DNA of 64,000 bases from the NCBI GenBank assembly GCA_002989075.1, contig PSQN01000014.1, forward strand, positions 434,001-498,000, in the 5' to 3' direction. Shown here in pieces: positions 37,241 through 49,353 of the stretch. Position numbers and translations under genes: made by a program. A model generated the notes under the pieces. It saw only the letters and a list, made by a program, of their open reading frames with translations. It searched no databases and was not told the origin of the DNA. This DNA comes from Arthonia radiata (taxonomy: Eukaryota > Ascomycota > Arthoniomycetes > Arthoniales > Arthoniaceae). Numbering within the stretch: position 1 is the stretch's first letter; each line of letters begins with the position of its first letter.

Positions 37241-40156
37241 TCACTCGCGCTCTTGCGGCTCGTTCACAGGCGTAGCGCCCAGCATCCACCCAATCCCTTT
37301 CGCCATCCCACCAGTGACAGCATTAGCAACCATGTCCCTCTTGCGCACGCGGTCTCCTTCTTCCATTGTCTCTTCTTCGCTTTCTTCATGCGCTCTCTGA
37401 GTGACACGAGGTGGCTGCTTGCCACCCTGGCCCATGCGACCAATAGCCTGAGCAGCACCGCGGGCAACGTCGAACAACCCCATTGGCGCCTCGCCATCTG
37501 CCCTTGATGCTCTGCCCATCTCTTTCCGTCTGGGCTGGCCTTGAATGAGAGCCGGCTGTTCGGCTTGAAAGCCTCCAGGGAGGTCGCTGCTTCCTCTTGT
37601 CCCGCTCAAGCGCTCGTCGGCAAGCTCATCTGCTTCCGCCTCTTCGTCGGCTTCGTCTTGCAACAAAGTCAGCAATTCTTCTTCGCACCTTCGCCATGCA
37701 GCCAAAATCTCAGGCAAGGCTTGCTGGGGAGCCAGCGATAGTGCACGCGACAGCAGATCCATACGTTGCTCCAGTCGTCGACTGCGGTCATGGCTAGGGA
37801 CATTTGGTGGCAGAGTGGTTCGATGCTTTCCAGATTGGTATGCTGCTCTCCACGACGTGTCGTCAGCGGGCTCTGGCTGAGATGAGGGATATTTTTGAGG
37901 AATTGATGTAGCATTGAGCGATAATCGATTCACCACATAGCTGTAAGCAGTCTCGAAGTCGTCTTCGTCTAGAGCGGCCTCGATCGCCATGCCAGTCACC
38001 AGGCGGGTTGCATGGACGACTCTTGCATGCTCGTTGGTAACAAAGTCAATACCTGGATTCGCGTATGGCGACGCTGATCTGCTCGAAAACGCGCTGGGAT
38101 TGGCAATGACGAGATTGCGGGCGATTGTCATCAGGTCATCAATCTTCGTGTACGAGGCTGTGTTCTGCGAAAGCACAGTCGAGATGAGTGACAGCGGATC
38201 GCTCTGATCTCTGATGCTGCTGGGTGCAGTGGGTTTGCCGGGCTCCAACGTGAGGCTGTAGTACGACAGTGCGTGCGTTGCTGAAAGGAGGCTGGAGGCC
38301 GAACGAAACGACCGTGAAGCTGAGAAGGACGATTGAAAGGTCGCAAGGAGATCCGCAGCTTTCTTCATCGATCCCCGAGTCTTGTTGCCGTTTGTCGCCG
38401 CAGTATAGTGGTCATTGAATAGGGCTAACAGCGAGCCTTCCACATCATCCCTGCTCAAAGACACCGGCGATGCATTTGACTGCAAATATATGTCACGGAT
38501 TAGAGAATACTGGCCCGCGCTTCCCATGGCCTTCAGCAGCTCGCGCTCAAGAGTTTCTCGTGGCAAGCACCTAAGTGTGCCGTGAGTGATTGTATCACTA
38601 CCTTCGTCTTTACGACCATCATTCCAATCTCTAAGCCACAGCAGTTGCTGCCGGATGTCATTCCAATCTTGCTCCGTCACGTTACGAGTCGTGAACTGCT
38701 GATGCAGTATTCTCTGCACGAGCCGCAGAGAGTCTGCCTCATCGCCGTAAAAACAGAGCTTAGCTACTTGTGAGATAGACCCAGTGAAGCCGAGTTTGGT
38801 GAGGATGTACGCAGACTGAACAAACAGCCCTAACAGTGCAAATGCCTCCATGGTAGGCATCGTCAGCTGCTGCTGTGGCTTCAAAAGCTCTTCGAAGTGC
38901 AGTAGGCGTTGAGGGTACTGGTCGAGCGGCTGCGGCGGCTCCCCAACCTGTTGCTCCAGTGTCGGTAAGCTGCTAAGGTCTCCTTCAAGGTCTGACGGAG
39001 CAGGATAACCCATCATCTCCGCGACTTGAGTCAGGATCTGATGAGCGCCTCTAACGGCATCAAGATTGTCCGATTCAGCTGCATACACAGTTGCGAGGGC
39101 TGCCTGACAGTACTGTATATGTAATTGCGACTGCGTTTGATCATCATGAGGCATCAGTGATTTCGGGTCCAGGTCATCCAAGTCAACGTCGCCAGGGCCG
39201 CGCCAGCTTTCGATCGTTTTCACGGCCAATACGAAGTTGTCGACAGCGGTTGTAGCCATCCATCGGAACGTATGCTGCCAATCTTCGACCTGATCGGCCG
39301 GGTCTACTTCGTTCTCTTCCTGTTCCTCCGAATTTTTCTGTGACTTTGGACTGTGGCGCACGCTCGCAGATGATACTCGGCTGGCTATGTTCGATGATCT
39401 CGTCCTTGCATTCGTCATATCAAGCTTCCTCCTCTTTCGCTGGGTGCTGCCATACATCCAAGGCCCTACCGCGCCTCTCAAATCCCTGCCGACGGTGTCT
39501 GATGTCGCCATACCATCTCGAGACGCAAGTGTAGACCTGGACATGAGGACATTGACGCCTGCAGCGCCCTCGAACGACTCGAAGGTCTCCAAGTCCAGTG
39601 TAGGTCCATCCTCTTGATAGTACTCATGCTCAAATCGCAACAGCGGTAGCACGCTCGACGCGTACCATACCCTCAGAAAGAGAGAGCGCTCTAGGAAGGG
39701 TCGTACTGAGCTAGATACAAGGCCTAACAAGCCTGTCTCCTTCTCGATTGTATGAGCTCGCCGAACGACGAAGTGTACTATGAGATCATTCGGCGCTTGT
39801 TGTAGAACTGCATCTGCAGCTCCTCCCTTACGGATCGGTCTCAAATGTTTCAGGCGCAAATGTCTCAACCTATCTTGAGCCTCTTCCAAAGAAAGCTCTC
39901 CTACCGCGCTTTGATCTAAGTGGACGTCATGGTTCTGCCGGGATGGGTTTAATTGATAAAGCTCTTTTACAAAGCCAGTGTAAAGCTCTGGATCTATACT
40001 CTCCGGTAGGAAGGTAAGGAGAATCCGACAGACGAGCTCGAGCTTGAAGATCTGGGGTTTTGCGAAGGTGAGCGTTCTCAAAGCGGAGATGTTGGCATCG
40101 GAGGTGTATGAGGTTGCTAGCAAGATCCAATGCGCAGGGTGGAGAGTCTTCGGCAT
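37241..40156 (-). CDS. sec39: Sec39-domain secretory pathway protein (Dsl1 complex)
   Basis: 971 residues from the ATG at 40156 (MPKTLHPAHWILLA); the frame is open a little further up but without an ATG. A Sec39 domain begins at once: TSDANISALRTLTFAKPQIF, then LELVCRILLTFLPESIDPELYTGFVKEL. Relatives have the same 'LLxxxPExxxPxxYxxLL' piece. Long alpha-helical solenoid throughout, with an acidic/basic insert near 270-290. The C-terminus has Sec39-family features up to LSRALSLAPQQALPEILAAWRRCEEELL, then a disordered acidic tail. Sec39 joins Dsl1 and Tip20 in the ER tethering complex for Golgi-to-ER COPI vesicles; it is essential in yeast. The gene's start lies about 165 bp from the AT-rich repeat block, which leaves a very short normal promoter. 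Confidence 0.92.
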   Translation of the reverse strand: MPKTLHPAHWILLATSYTSDANISALRTLTFAKPQIFKLELVCRILLTFLPESIDPELYTGFVKELYQLNPSRQNHDVHLDQSAVGELSLEEAQDRLRHLRLKHLRPIRKGGAADAVLQQAPNDLIVHFVVRRAHTIEKETGLLGLVSSSVRPFLERSLFLRVWYASSVLPLLRFEHEYYQEDGPTLDLETFESFEGAAGVNVLMSRSTLASRDGMATSDTVGRDLRGAVGPWMYGSTQRKRRKLDMTNARTRSSNIASRVSSASVRHSPKSQKNSEEQEENEVDPADQVEDWQHTFRWMATTAVDNFVLAVKTIESWRGPGDVDLDDLDPKSLMPHDDQTQSQLHIQYCQAALATVYAAESDNLDAVRGAHQILTQVAEMMGYPAPSDLEGDLSSLPTLEQQVGEPPQPLDQYPQRLLHFEELLKPQQQLTMPTMEAFALLGLFVQSAYILTKLGFTGSISQVAKLCFYGDEADSLRLVQRILHQQFTTRNVTEQDWNDIRQQLLWLRDWNDGRKDEGSDTITHGTLRCLPRETLERELLKAMGSAGQYSLIRDIYLQSNASPVSLSRDDVEGSLLALFNDHYTAATNGNKTRGSMKKAADLLATFQSSFSASRSFRSASSLLSATHALSYYSLTLEPGKPTAPSSIRDQSDPLSLISTVLSQNTASYTKIDDLMTIARNLVIANPSAFSSRSASPYANPGIDFVTNEHARVVHATRLVTGMAIEAALDEDDFETAYSYVVNRLSLNATSIPQKYPSSQPEPADDTSWRAAYQSGKHRTTLPPNVPSHDRSRRLEQRMDLLSRALSLAPQQALPEILAAWRRCEEELLTLLQDEADEEAEADELADERLSGTRGSSDLPGGFQAEQPALIQGQPRRKEMGRASRADGEAPMGLFDVARGAAQAIGRMGQGGKQPPRVTQRAHEESEEETMEEGDRVRKRDMVANAVTGGMAKGIGWMLGATPVNEPQERE

Positions 40157-40320
40157 TCCGGCCGCTTGCAATGAAGTTACTGCAATACTGACCCTGAGAG
40201 ATCATTCAACCGTCGGGTATGTATCAAGAAAGTTGGAACGTCTGGGTGGTAAAACGGCAGGGAGCGCAGGAAGGCTACGAAACCACAGATCTCAGTCTCG
40301 GGACCTAGCCTATCTTTAAC

Positions 40321-41277
40321 AACGTATATAGTTATATAACCGGCTCGGTTATATAAGGTGTATAACTTCTCTTTATAAATAGTTTAAAATCTTAATTTAT
40401 ATTTATATTAAACTTATATAAAATTTTATTTAAATTACTATTTTTTTATAAACTTTTTTATATTTAAATATACTTTATTTTTTATTATCTTAAGCTTATT
40501 TTATAGTTTATAAAATCTAAGCTTTTAGTAAGTTTATATATAATTTTATTTTTTATGAAGTTAATATTTAAAGTATTTATTAAAGCTTTAAATTTTTATT
40601 ATTTTATTTAAAATTAAGTACTTAATATTTCTCTAAATATAGCTAAATTAAATAATATATAGTTTTAAAAGTTTAATAAATATACTATATTTCTTTTTTA
40701 ATTATATTAGTTTTTTTATATATAAAAAATAAAAAAAGCTTATTTAAAAAAATAAAACTTTTATATTAAATTATTTTTAAAGCTTTTTAAAGTATATTAA
40801 GATATATATAAATTTAAAGACTTTTATTATTAAATTTAAATACGTTTATAAAGAATCATAAAATAATATTAATAAAGCTGTACTATATTAAGTTTAGTTT
40901 TATATCTTTTTTATTTATAATATTCTTTACTTTTTATAGTAAAAGAGGCTTTTAAATAGCTTTTTTATGCTTTTTAGTTTTTACTTCTAAAAGTAAAATA
41001 TTTATTAATTAGCTTTTATTTTATTAAATTAATATAGTTTAACTTATAAATATAAAAAGCTTTATAATACTATTAAAAAGCTTAAAAGATTTATCAAGTA
41101 TACTATAAATAGTATTAAAAATAGTCTTTAATTTATAATTATATATAATAATATTAATCTTACTATTTATATTTTATAGTAAAGCTTAAATGTTTAGTAG
41201 TATATTAAGTTAATTACTATAGTATATTTACTTTAAAGTAATAACTTTCTTTTTAATATACTATTAAATTAAAGTAT
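40321..41277. other. Extremely AT-rich spacer, probably mutated repeat DNA
   Basis: About 960 bp composed almost wholly of A and T with few C and G; TA and AAGCTT/TTAAA steps dominate. No frame, no recognisable element. The abrupt change from normal composition after about 40320, and the transition-only decay of its neighbours, suggest RIP-obliterated repeat DNA. Its origin cannot be read. Confidence 0.65.
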
Positions 41278-42087
41278 TGTTAGAAATTAACCAACTAGCT
41301 GGTTAGCTAGAACCTTCAGGGGCCTAGAGTATCGGATAGATTCTGCCAGCTATTTTAGTCTAAAATAGAACAAGCCTTTTATCTAAAGGGTCGGGCCTAG
41401 TAGCCCAAGTTTAAGACAAAAAGAAGCATTATATAATCTATTTTGAATAGCTGGCTTATAGTTTAAAACAGTATAAAATAAACTTAGAGACTAATAATTT
41501 TAGATAGATAGAATTACTATCTTATATAGTAAGTTATAGGTTATCTGGCCTCTATTAAAAAGAATAGATATTTAGTAAGTGTTAAAAAGATACAGGAAAG
41601 AAGAAGAATACTACTATAAAAAGTAGAAAGACGAGACCAGCTTAAGACTAGTACAATACTTAAGCTTAATATAGATACAATACTTAGTAGTAAGGAGAAG
41701 TTGTTGTTATATTATTTGTCTTATTAGCTAAAATCCTCTAAAGAGATTTTAGCTTATATATTTAAGTTTAGCGGTCTATATAGAATTTATTAGATATCTA
41801 TTCTTTTTAATAGAAGTTAGATAACCTATAACTTATTGTATAAGACAATAATTCTATCTATTTAAAACTGTTAGTCTCTAAGTTTATTTTGTGTTATCTT
41901 AGACTATAGGCCAGCTATCTAGGACGGGTCGTACAATGCTTCTTTTTGTTCTAAACTTGGGCTACTAGGCTCGACCCTTTAGATAAAAGGTTTGTTCTAT
42001 TTTAGACCAAGACAGCTAGTAGAACCTATTCGATACTCTAGGCCTCTAAGGGTTTTAACTAACCAGCTAGTTAATTAATTTCTAATA
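41278..42087. repeat. Large inverted repeat: two copia-type LTR copies head to head
   Basis: Left arm 41278 to about 41581 starts tgttagaaattaaccaac; right arm about 41790-42087 is its reverse complement, differing mainly by C/T and G/A changes and a few indels. Spacer about 210 bp. The right arm lies just after the pol 3' end of the minus-strand copia fossil, with an A/G-rich tract before it (read on the minus strand), so it fits that element's 3' LTR. The left arm would be part of a second, oppositely oriented copy or solo LTR. A rearranged single LTR is the alternative. Confidence 0.65.
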
Positions 42088-42673
42088 TACCTTTTTAATC
42101 GACTAGTTATTTTAGCCGGATTGTAAGCTAATTTAAGTTCTAAACGTTAGTATTTTAGCTAAGTCGATCGATTTTATTAAACTGTCTGCTAATTGTTCCT
42201 TTATAGAAACGTATTTAAGCTCTATTTAGCCTGCCTAAACGTTTTCTCTAACATAGTAATACTGTATATTAATATACTTAGATTTAGCTTAGAAGGTAGG
42301 ATTTTTTATAAGTTCTTTCGCTAAATTGCTGTCGGTAAGTAACAGTTTTACCGGCAAAACCGGGGTCTCCGGTCTAATTTAACCGGCTTGTCCGGGCAAA
42401 TATATGCTTGTCTGGTGCGTTAGAGCCCGCCGAGTCTTTTTATCCGCAGACTTTTTAAAAGTACCCGCTAAAACGGTAGTAATCGAATTTTCTTTAAAAA
42501 TTCTAGACAGTTTAGTAGCAATTAATCGGATAAATAACTGTTCCTTTATAGCTTCTTTAAGGGCTATATATTTGGCCTTATAAGAGCTTAAGGCGACCGT
42601 TTTTTATAGCTTCGAATTCTAGCTAAGAGCTCCGTTTCTGAGTAAAAAGATATAGCCGGTAGTCGATCTCCTA
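42088..42673 (-). mobile_element. Ty1/copia-like fossil, 3' pol part (RNase H end)
   Basis: Minus-strand sequence with the layout of the end of copia pol (RNase H region), next to the LTR arm at 42087. It is cut at 42673 by E1 and resumes at 49831. Heavily broken, with many stops; a fossil. It is the oldest layer of the nest, because both E1 and E2 sit inside it. Confidence 0.6.
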
Positions 42674-43145
42674 TGTAACGCCGGTCGCTAGGAGAACCGA
42701 ACTAAGGCTTACTTGCCTTGTGTACTTGTCGACCTTGGTGGTAGGTGTCTCGTGTACTAGAGACTAAAGGGTAGGAGAGGTGAGACAGATTACAGAAGGT
42801 AAGAGGGGCTTAACTAAGATAGACAGAAGGTAAAGTACGTTACTTAAATATAGTTAAGAAACTTGTATTCAGATGTTAAGTTAATAGACTAAAGTTTATT
42901 CTAAGGTCGGCTATTAGTCTAACTATATAGTCTAAGGTACACAGAGAAAGTTTCTTTGTGTTTATTAACTTAATAATGCCTATATCGAGTTTGTAGGGAA
43001 TATAGGCTTTTATAGCCGTCTTGTTTAACAATACTTACGACGGGTTTATAGGCTTAGTCGAGAATAATGCTAGTAGAGCTAAGATAATTGGCAGTAGTTA
43101 ATGTTTAGGCGTGCGCTAGGCCGTCTAGGGCTAGTGCTTGTAACA
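42674..43145 (-). repeat. E1 3' LTR (left copy)
   Basis: 472 bp, same length as its partner at 49354-49825. It begins tgtaacgccggtcgctag on the plus strand and ends gcttgtaaca. Preceded by the target duplication TCCTA. Confidence 0.9.
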
Positions 43146-43331
43146 CAATTCCCCCTCTTCTAGTTAAATTGTCCTCGATTAACCCTTAGCCTTTTAAATA
43201 CGTATAAGTTGCGTTTCGTCCTCCTCTTCGTAACTAATCTGTAAGTCGCTATACTTCGCATAAAGTCTGTTACTACGGGTCCTAATAAAAAGTATAGTTA
43301 ATTCCTGTTAATTAAAGTTTATAGTATCGAA

Positions 43332-43526
43332 ATGCCTTCTTGTTCTAAATATGTGTCGACTAAGGAAAGATATGTAGTTCAGTCTAGGAAGGCGACGTGT
43401 TTAGTGTGTACTTGGGACGAGAAGAGTTGTAATTTACGGGTATTAATGGCAGATAGTATGCCTCATTGCTGTTTTCTTGTAGTAACTAGAATTAACTTAG
43501 TTACAGCGCGTTTAGTTTATTCTTAA
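43332..43526 (+). other. Open frame antisense to E1 pol, inside the 3' region
   Basis: A 64-codon plus-strand frame with ATG (MPSCSKYVSTKERYVV) containing several Cys (CLVCTWDEKSC). It lies between the E1 chromodomain and the 3' LTR, on the strand opposite to gag-pol. Downstream plus-strand DNA is Lys/Arg-coding in appearance but broken. The same placement of an antisense frame is seen in E3. Part of a fossil; no function assigned. Confidence 0.4.
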
Positions 43527-46500
43527 TACTCCTCTTAGTCGGCTACCCTCTAGCGCGCAAAGCGCTAATTACGTTTGTTAAAGGCTTAGGTAGCAGCGTT
43601 CGTTGCAGCTATGTAGCGTAACCGATCTAAGGTCTAGAAGTTAAAAGAGAAGGTTAAGAAGACTCGTACGCGGGCAGCAGCGAAGTTAGCTCGGAATAAG
43701 TTGTTGAAGTAAGAGAAGCTTACTGCGTTAATAGCTAATAGTAATATATTTAAATGTCCGAGCGAATTATCCGTTGACTTTTAGAGTAACCTCTACTCGG
43801 TATTAAGTAGCGGTCCTATAACGTGGTAGGCTAGTTCGTTTAAAGATAGTCTGGGTACTAGCGAGATACACTAGGTAGTAGATTAGAGTATTAATACTGC
43901 TACGACTAACTAACACTCTAGTCCTAATACTATCGAATAGTGGCCTTGTAGTTAGTTAGATTTCGTTTTGGTTCCCATTAATTTTTATATTTGAGGTATC
44001 CTTTCTATTTTATAAGATACTGTCGTTTGCCTCGGTATTGCCTATAAGCTCGAATCGTTTCGACCTCGTACTCGGGTTCTTAGTTGTTAGAAAGGATTTT
44101 GGGGTTAGATCGTTCTACTTCTTAGAAGTAGACTAGTTTTAACAGTACTATATAGAATATAGGATGTATTCTTATTTTCTTTAGGAGTTTTAATTTAAAT
44201 GTTATAGGTTCTAATTGCTATAAAATTTTAAACGGTTCTGTCTTAGTATAGTCGAGTTTCTTGCTTAGTCTAATAGTTTTTAAGTTTCTTATAAGCAAGT
44301 AAGCTCTTCCTCTCTCTTTTATGCTTGTATTTAGGGTAGTTCTTAATTTGTTATACTATTATCTTGTTTGTTCGTTAATAAACTCGCTGTTAGACTTTAA
44401 CTACTGGTACAAGGTTTTTATGCTTGTAGCTATTCGTATAGCTGTCTCGTTTTTAATAGTATTGTATAGTTATCTTCCCTAAAGAGGGTAATAGCTATAC
44501 AAGGTATAGAATAGAGTTGTCTTAGTTATATCGTTTTTAGTATCGTTGTACGCTACTTGCGCTACTAGTAGCAATTATACCTAGTCGTTCTGCTAATAGT
44601 TAATGTACGCCCAGAGATACTGTTCTAGCGTTTAATTTGTTTGTTCTGTTTGTCTGTCTGTTTATAGGTAAAACGACGTTAATATTTTTTGTTTAGTCTC
44701 TAGTTGTTGCATCAAGGATATCTAAAATCGTAAGACAAATTTCTGGTCTCTGTCTAAGATAATTCTTTGCGGTTAACTATAGTTGGCTAAGATAATCTAT
44801 AGGAAGGTATACGCTAGTTGTTCTAAGTTGCTAGCTTTCTTGTAAGGTACGAAGTATGCGTATTTTGTTAGTTTATCGCATATAACGAGGATAGCGTTGT
44901 AAGCTACTCTTGTAAGTAGATCCTTAGATATTAGTAGTTTAGTTATAAAGTTTAGTAAGACTATATGCTATAGTCTCTCGGATATCTCTAGTAGTTGTAG
45001 TTCACTATATAGTAAATGCCTTAGATGCTTAGTTCTTGCGTATATATCGTATTCTTAGATATAATTCTCGACATAGTGTTAGATTTTCGGGATGTAATAG
45101 GTTCTTGTAATCTTTTCTATAGTATTATCGATACCTTTGTGTCCTTTAGTTAGGTTATCGTAGAAGTTACTAATAATGTTTTGGATTAGATTCCTCGGGA
45201 CGTAGATTTTGCCTTAGAATTCGTAATAGTCTCTATTGTTCTTAGTTAATCCTAAGTGTCGTTTCTCGTTTTCCTAGTAGGTCTTAGGGTCGTTTAGAAT
45301 GTCTGGGATTCGGCTATCTGGTTCAATAACAAACTTGATTGTTATAGCCAATTGATTGTATCTAATCTTATTATTCTGTTCTTAGAATATTGCGTGCTCG
45401 ACGTGTTCCTTGTTATTAAGGTAATCTGGACGTCGGCTTAGTGCGTCGGCTCTATCGTTCTTAGAACCTTTCTTGTAGGTAATAATAAAGTCGTATAGAG
45501 CTATAGTTTCTAACTATCTAACTTATCTGCGATTAAGCTTCTTTGTTGTTGTAAAGTAAGTTAAGTTCTTGTAGTCTATGTATACTATAATTGTATAGTT
45601 TGCTCCTTCTAAGTAAGCTCGCTATATTTTGAATGCTGCTATAATAGCTAAAAGCTCTTTATTATAAATGTTATAGTTCTGTTCTGTAGGTAATATCTTC
45701 CTTAAGTAGAAAGCTACTGGTCTAAGCTTTCTTTCCTTGTTATTTTAACTTATATATACTCTAATCGTATAGTCTAACGCGTCTATTTCTATAATAATTG
45801 GTAGGTTAAGGTCGAATATTGCTAGTACGGGCTCGATCTTAAAAGCTTTCTTAAGCTCTTTAAATACTAATTATTCTTTTTACGTCTAGAAGAATTCTAT
45901 CGATTGTTTTATCTATTAAGACAGCGGTGCTATAATTCGGCTAAAGTTAGATATCTACCGTCTATAGTAATTAATAAAACTAAGAAACTGTTGTAGTTGT
46001 TTTATATTCTTTGGTATAGGCTAGGTTAAGACAGATTAGATCTTTAAATCTTCTATTTAGAGACCGTGCTCGATAATTATAAATCTAAGAAATTCGACGG
46101 ATTGTTAATAAAACTGGGTTTTCTTAATATCGATTTGTAAATCGGTACGCACTAATCTTTCTAATACCTTCTTAATATGTTTCTTATATTCTTTTAGTAT
46201 AAGGCTGTATACTAGGATATCGTCTAAATAAGCAGTTATAAATATATTTAGGTAATTACTAAGTATGTTGTTAATTAGTTTCTAGAATAATGCTGGTACG
46301 TTTATTAGTCCAAAGAGTATAACGTAATACTCGAAAAGTCTGTATCTGATGCGGAAGGCTGTTTTCTATTCTTCGCCTTTCTTTATATAGATTAGGTTAT
46401 AGGCTCCTTGTAGATCAAACTTAGTAAACTATTGTACGTTATACAATCGGTCTGTAATCTCGTTAATGCGTGGTAGTAGGTATTAGTTATTAATAGTTAC

Positions 46501-49353
46501 TCTGTTTAATTGTCTATAATTTACGTAGAGTCGTAGTTTGCTATTTTTCTTTAGTACGAAGAGTATCGGGTATCCGGCTAGTAATATTAATTTCTGGATA
46601 AATCCTTTCTTAAGATTTTCTTCGAGGTAGTCGCGAAGCGCTTAATTTTCTACTTCTAATAGAGAGTATATTAGACCGAATATTGGCGTTTTGCCTTCTT
46701 ATAAAGGTATTGTGTAATTCTACGGTTTGTATTCTAGGAGAGCTAAGTTCGGCTTAGCTTCCTTAAACAAGTATTAGAATTAATCGTATTCCTTTAGTAT
46801 CCTAGTAATTAACTAAGTACTTGTCGTCGTATAGAATCGTTGGCATACAGTCGTCTCTTGTTTATACTTGCGTGTAGCTAGCTACAGACAAGATACTGCG
46901 TTAGACTTCTCTTATAGAATATCTAAGTATTAGAGTATAGTAGTACTAACCCGCGTAAGTTCTTTATTGCGCTCCTTATCCTTACTACTAAAGATAGCTT
47001 GTAGGGTATTTGTTCCGTAGAACGACTCTTGTTTAGAGTGCTTGTACCTAGTAAAGAGGAGTTTCTTAGTTCTCTAATCTACTTTTAGATTATATTGTTG
47101 CAACTAAGGTATACTTAGTACAGCGTAGTACTAGTTAATATTTACGATATTATAAGTAATTTCTTCCTAATAGTTCCCAATTATTATCCCTATTGGCAAA
47201 GTTTTGTAGTCGACTCTTTCCTCTACCCCTTGAAATCTAAACAGTGCGTAGAGTAATTTCTTTTTTTTGTGTTTGTATTTGGTACTCCTCAACGCAGCGT
47301 ATTAAGATAAAGTCGCCCGTTGCGTCTAAATCGATTATAATCTTAATGTTTCTATAGTTTATTGTTGTCCGAGTGTATAGGTATATTCCGTAGAAAGCTA
47401 AGCTTATACAGAGCTAAACTCCTAGAGAATTTAACCGTTGAACGGGCCGATACTACTGCCCTCGAAGCAGTCGGCCTAGTCTTTTTCCTATTAATTATAT
47501 ACGTTCTAGAGTAATCTAGGTACCGGAACCTATTATCGGTTAATTTGCTATAAGAATTTCTATGTAGGGTGTCCTAGTACTGCTCTTATTATAACGTCTA
47601 GTTTATTGTTTACGATCTCTGCTTTAATTATACAACTATCGCTAGTTAAAACCTATTGTGTCTGTAGATTGTATATTGTTAGTTAAAGATATTAGTACTA
47701 ACTACGTAATTCTAGATCCCTAATAAGGTAATTTATTGGTCGTTGTAGGCGTAAGTAAATATATCCTAGAATATTGTTAATATCTTTATTAGCGCTTAAC
47801 TTTCTATTATAGAAGGCCAACTAACAAAGTCTTTATATTATTTCTTCTTAACGAATTGGAGTTTGTTCTTTTTAGTTAGTATTGTCCTTAAGCGAGGATT
47901 CCGTACTATTAGAATTTATATTTTTGTCTTTAAGTCGTTGTCTTACCTATAACGCATTGTAGCTGCTATCTTACTTAGCCTCTACGGTCTGTTCTTTCTT
48001 AGATTCCCCTTAGGTTTCTAGGTAAGGCGACCTAGGTCGTTCTCGGGTAAGACCTAGTTTTTGTATCGAACCTTGTTTTAGAGATATTAGTTTCTTCAGC
48101 TACTATCTTAACTCCAATTTGTTAGATTCGTAGATTGTACAATCATTATTGTAGTACGCGGTCTAAGATAGTGTTTTGTGTAGTGTAACGGTATCTCGTA
48201 TCTACTACCTTAGAATAGTGCGGTTAATACTATTCTAGTCCTATAGATTTTATTGTTTCTGTTTTATTTGTCGTTCCTTTATTTCTTTCTATAACTTAAT
48301 GTCTGTATCTCAGTTCTTGTATAAGTTAAATAAGTTCTATTTGTTATACTTTTTGTTAGAAGTAACCTAGTAAGTGTCCTCCTGTGTCTAGATAGTTATA
48401 TTGAAATGTTGTCGTAGGAAACGAGGTTTCTAGGGTCGATCGTTATACTTGTTTCTACTAGTATTATTGAACTATTGTTTCTTAGAACGGTATTCTTTAA
48501 CTTAATGCTCTAGTTTTCCGTAATACAAGCATAGCTTATTCTTTATTCTATATTCTCGTTTCTAGTTATTTAGTTTCCTACGAAGCTTTATAAAGTCTAA
48601 TTCTATTAGATTACCTCGGTCTTATCGTAAGTTGTGCTTACTCCGAGTCTAGGTAAACTTACCTAAGTTAGCTCCTTTCTTTTCTAACTGTCGTTTAAAG
48701 TTGCTGTCGTCGATTTTCTTGGCTTGTTCTATAAACTTCTTTAGTTCAGTAAACTTTTCTCTATAGATATAGATAATTTCCTTAACATAGTTCTTTAAGC
48801 CTTTATAAAAGACGTCGACTAGGAGTCCTTTATCCTATTCGGTTTGGTTAGCATACTGCAGGAACTTAGCGGCGTATCGGCTAGCTGGTTCTGTCTAACG
48901 GAGTATCTTAAGTTTGCGTATAGCAGTACGTCTGGAATCTGTATCCCCGTACATCTGTCGGAGCTTTTGCTAAAACGCAGCAAAGCTAGAGAAGAGCTTG
49001 TTAGTCTCTTCTTGTCGTTTGTTAGGTACCTTATAGAGGTAGTCTTTAAGATAGAAGTTAAACTATTTGTATGCCTTGCTATTTATACAGAATGCGGCAA
49101 ATAAAACTATAGTACTGTTATTTAGGAACTAATCCTTATAAGTCTTAAAATATATAGCCAAGCGTGTTAGAAATAAAGTAAGTTTGAAACGTTTACTAGA
49201 GAAGCTTTTACTTATCTTAGTATTAACGTTCAATATCTTATCTGTAGCGGCTATTTTGCTGGCTAGCTTATTTATAGCGTTGCGGCTATTGGGTGCTAAA
49301 GTAGTAGACATAATTAATTTACTTTCTCTGCTTTTATAGCGAGTCTGTTAAAG

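Noticed and set aside
40321-41277. Possible centromere or telomere-proximal sequence
   Set aside because: AT richness alone is not evidence; no telomere repeat or tandem satellite is seen, and RIP-mutated repeat DNA explains it.
48844-49104. Plus-strand frame of 86 codons inside E1
   Set aside because: Antisense to the gag region of the fossil, without the placement or composition of the 3' antisense frames; treated as chance.
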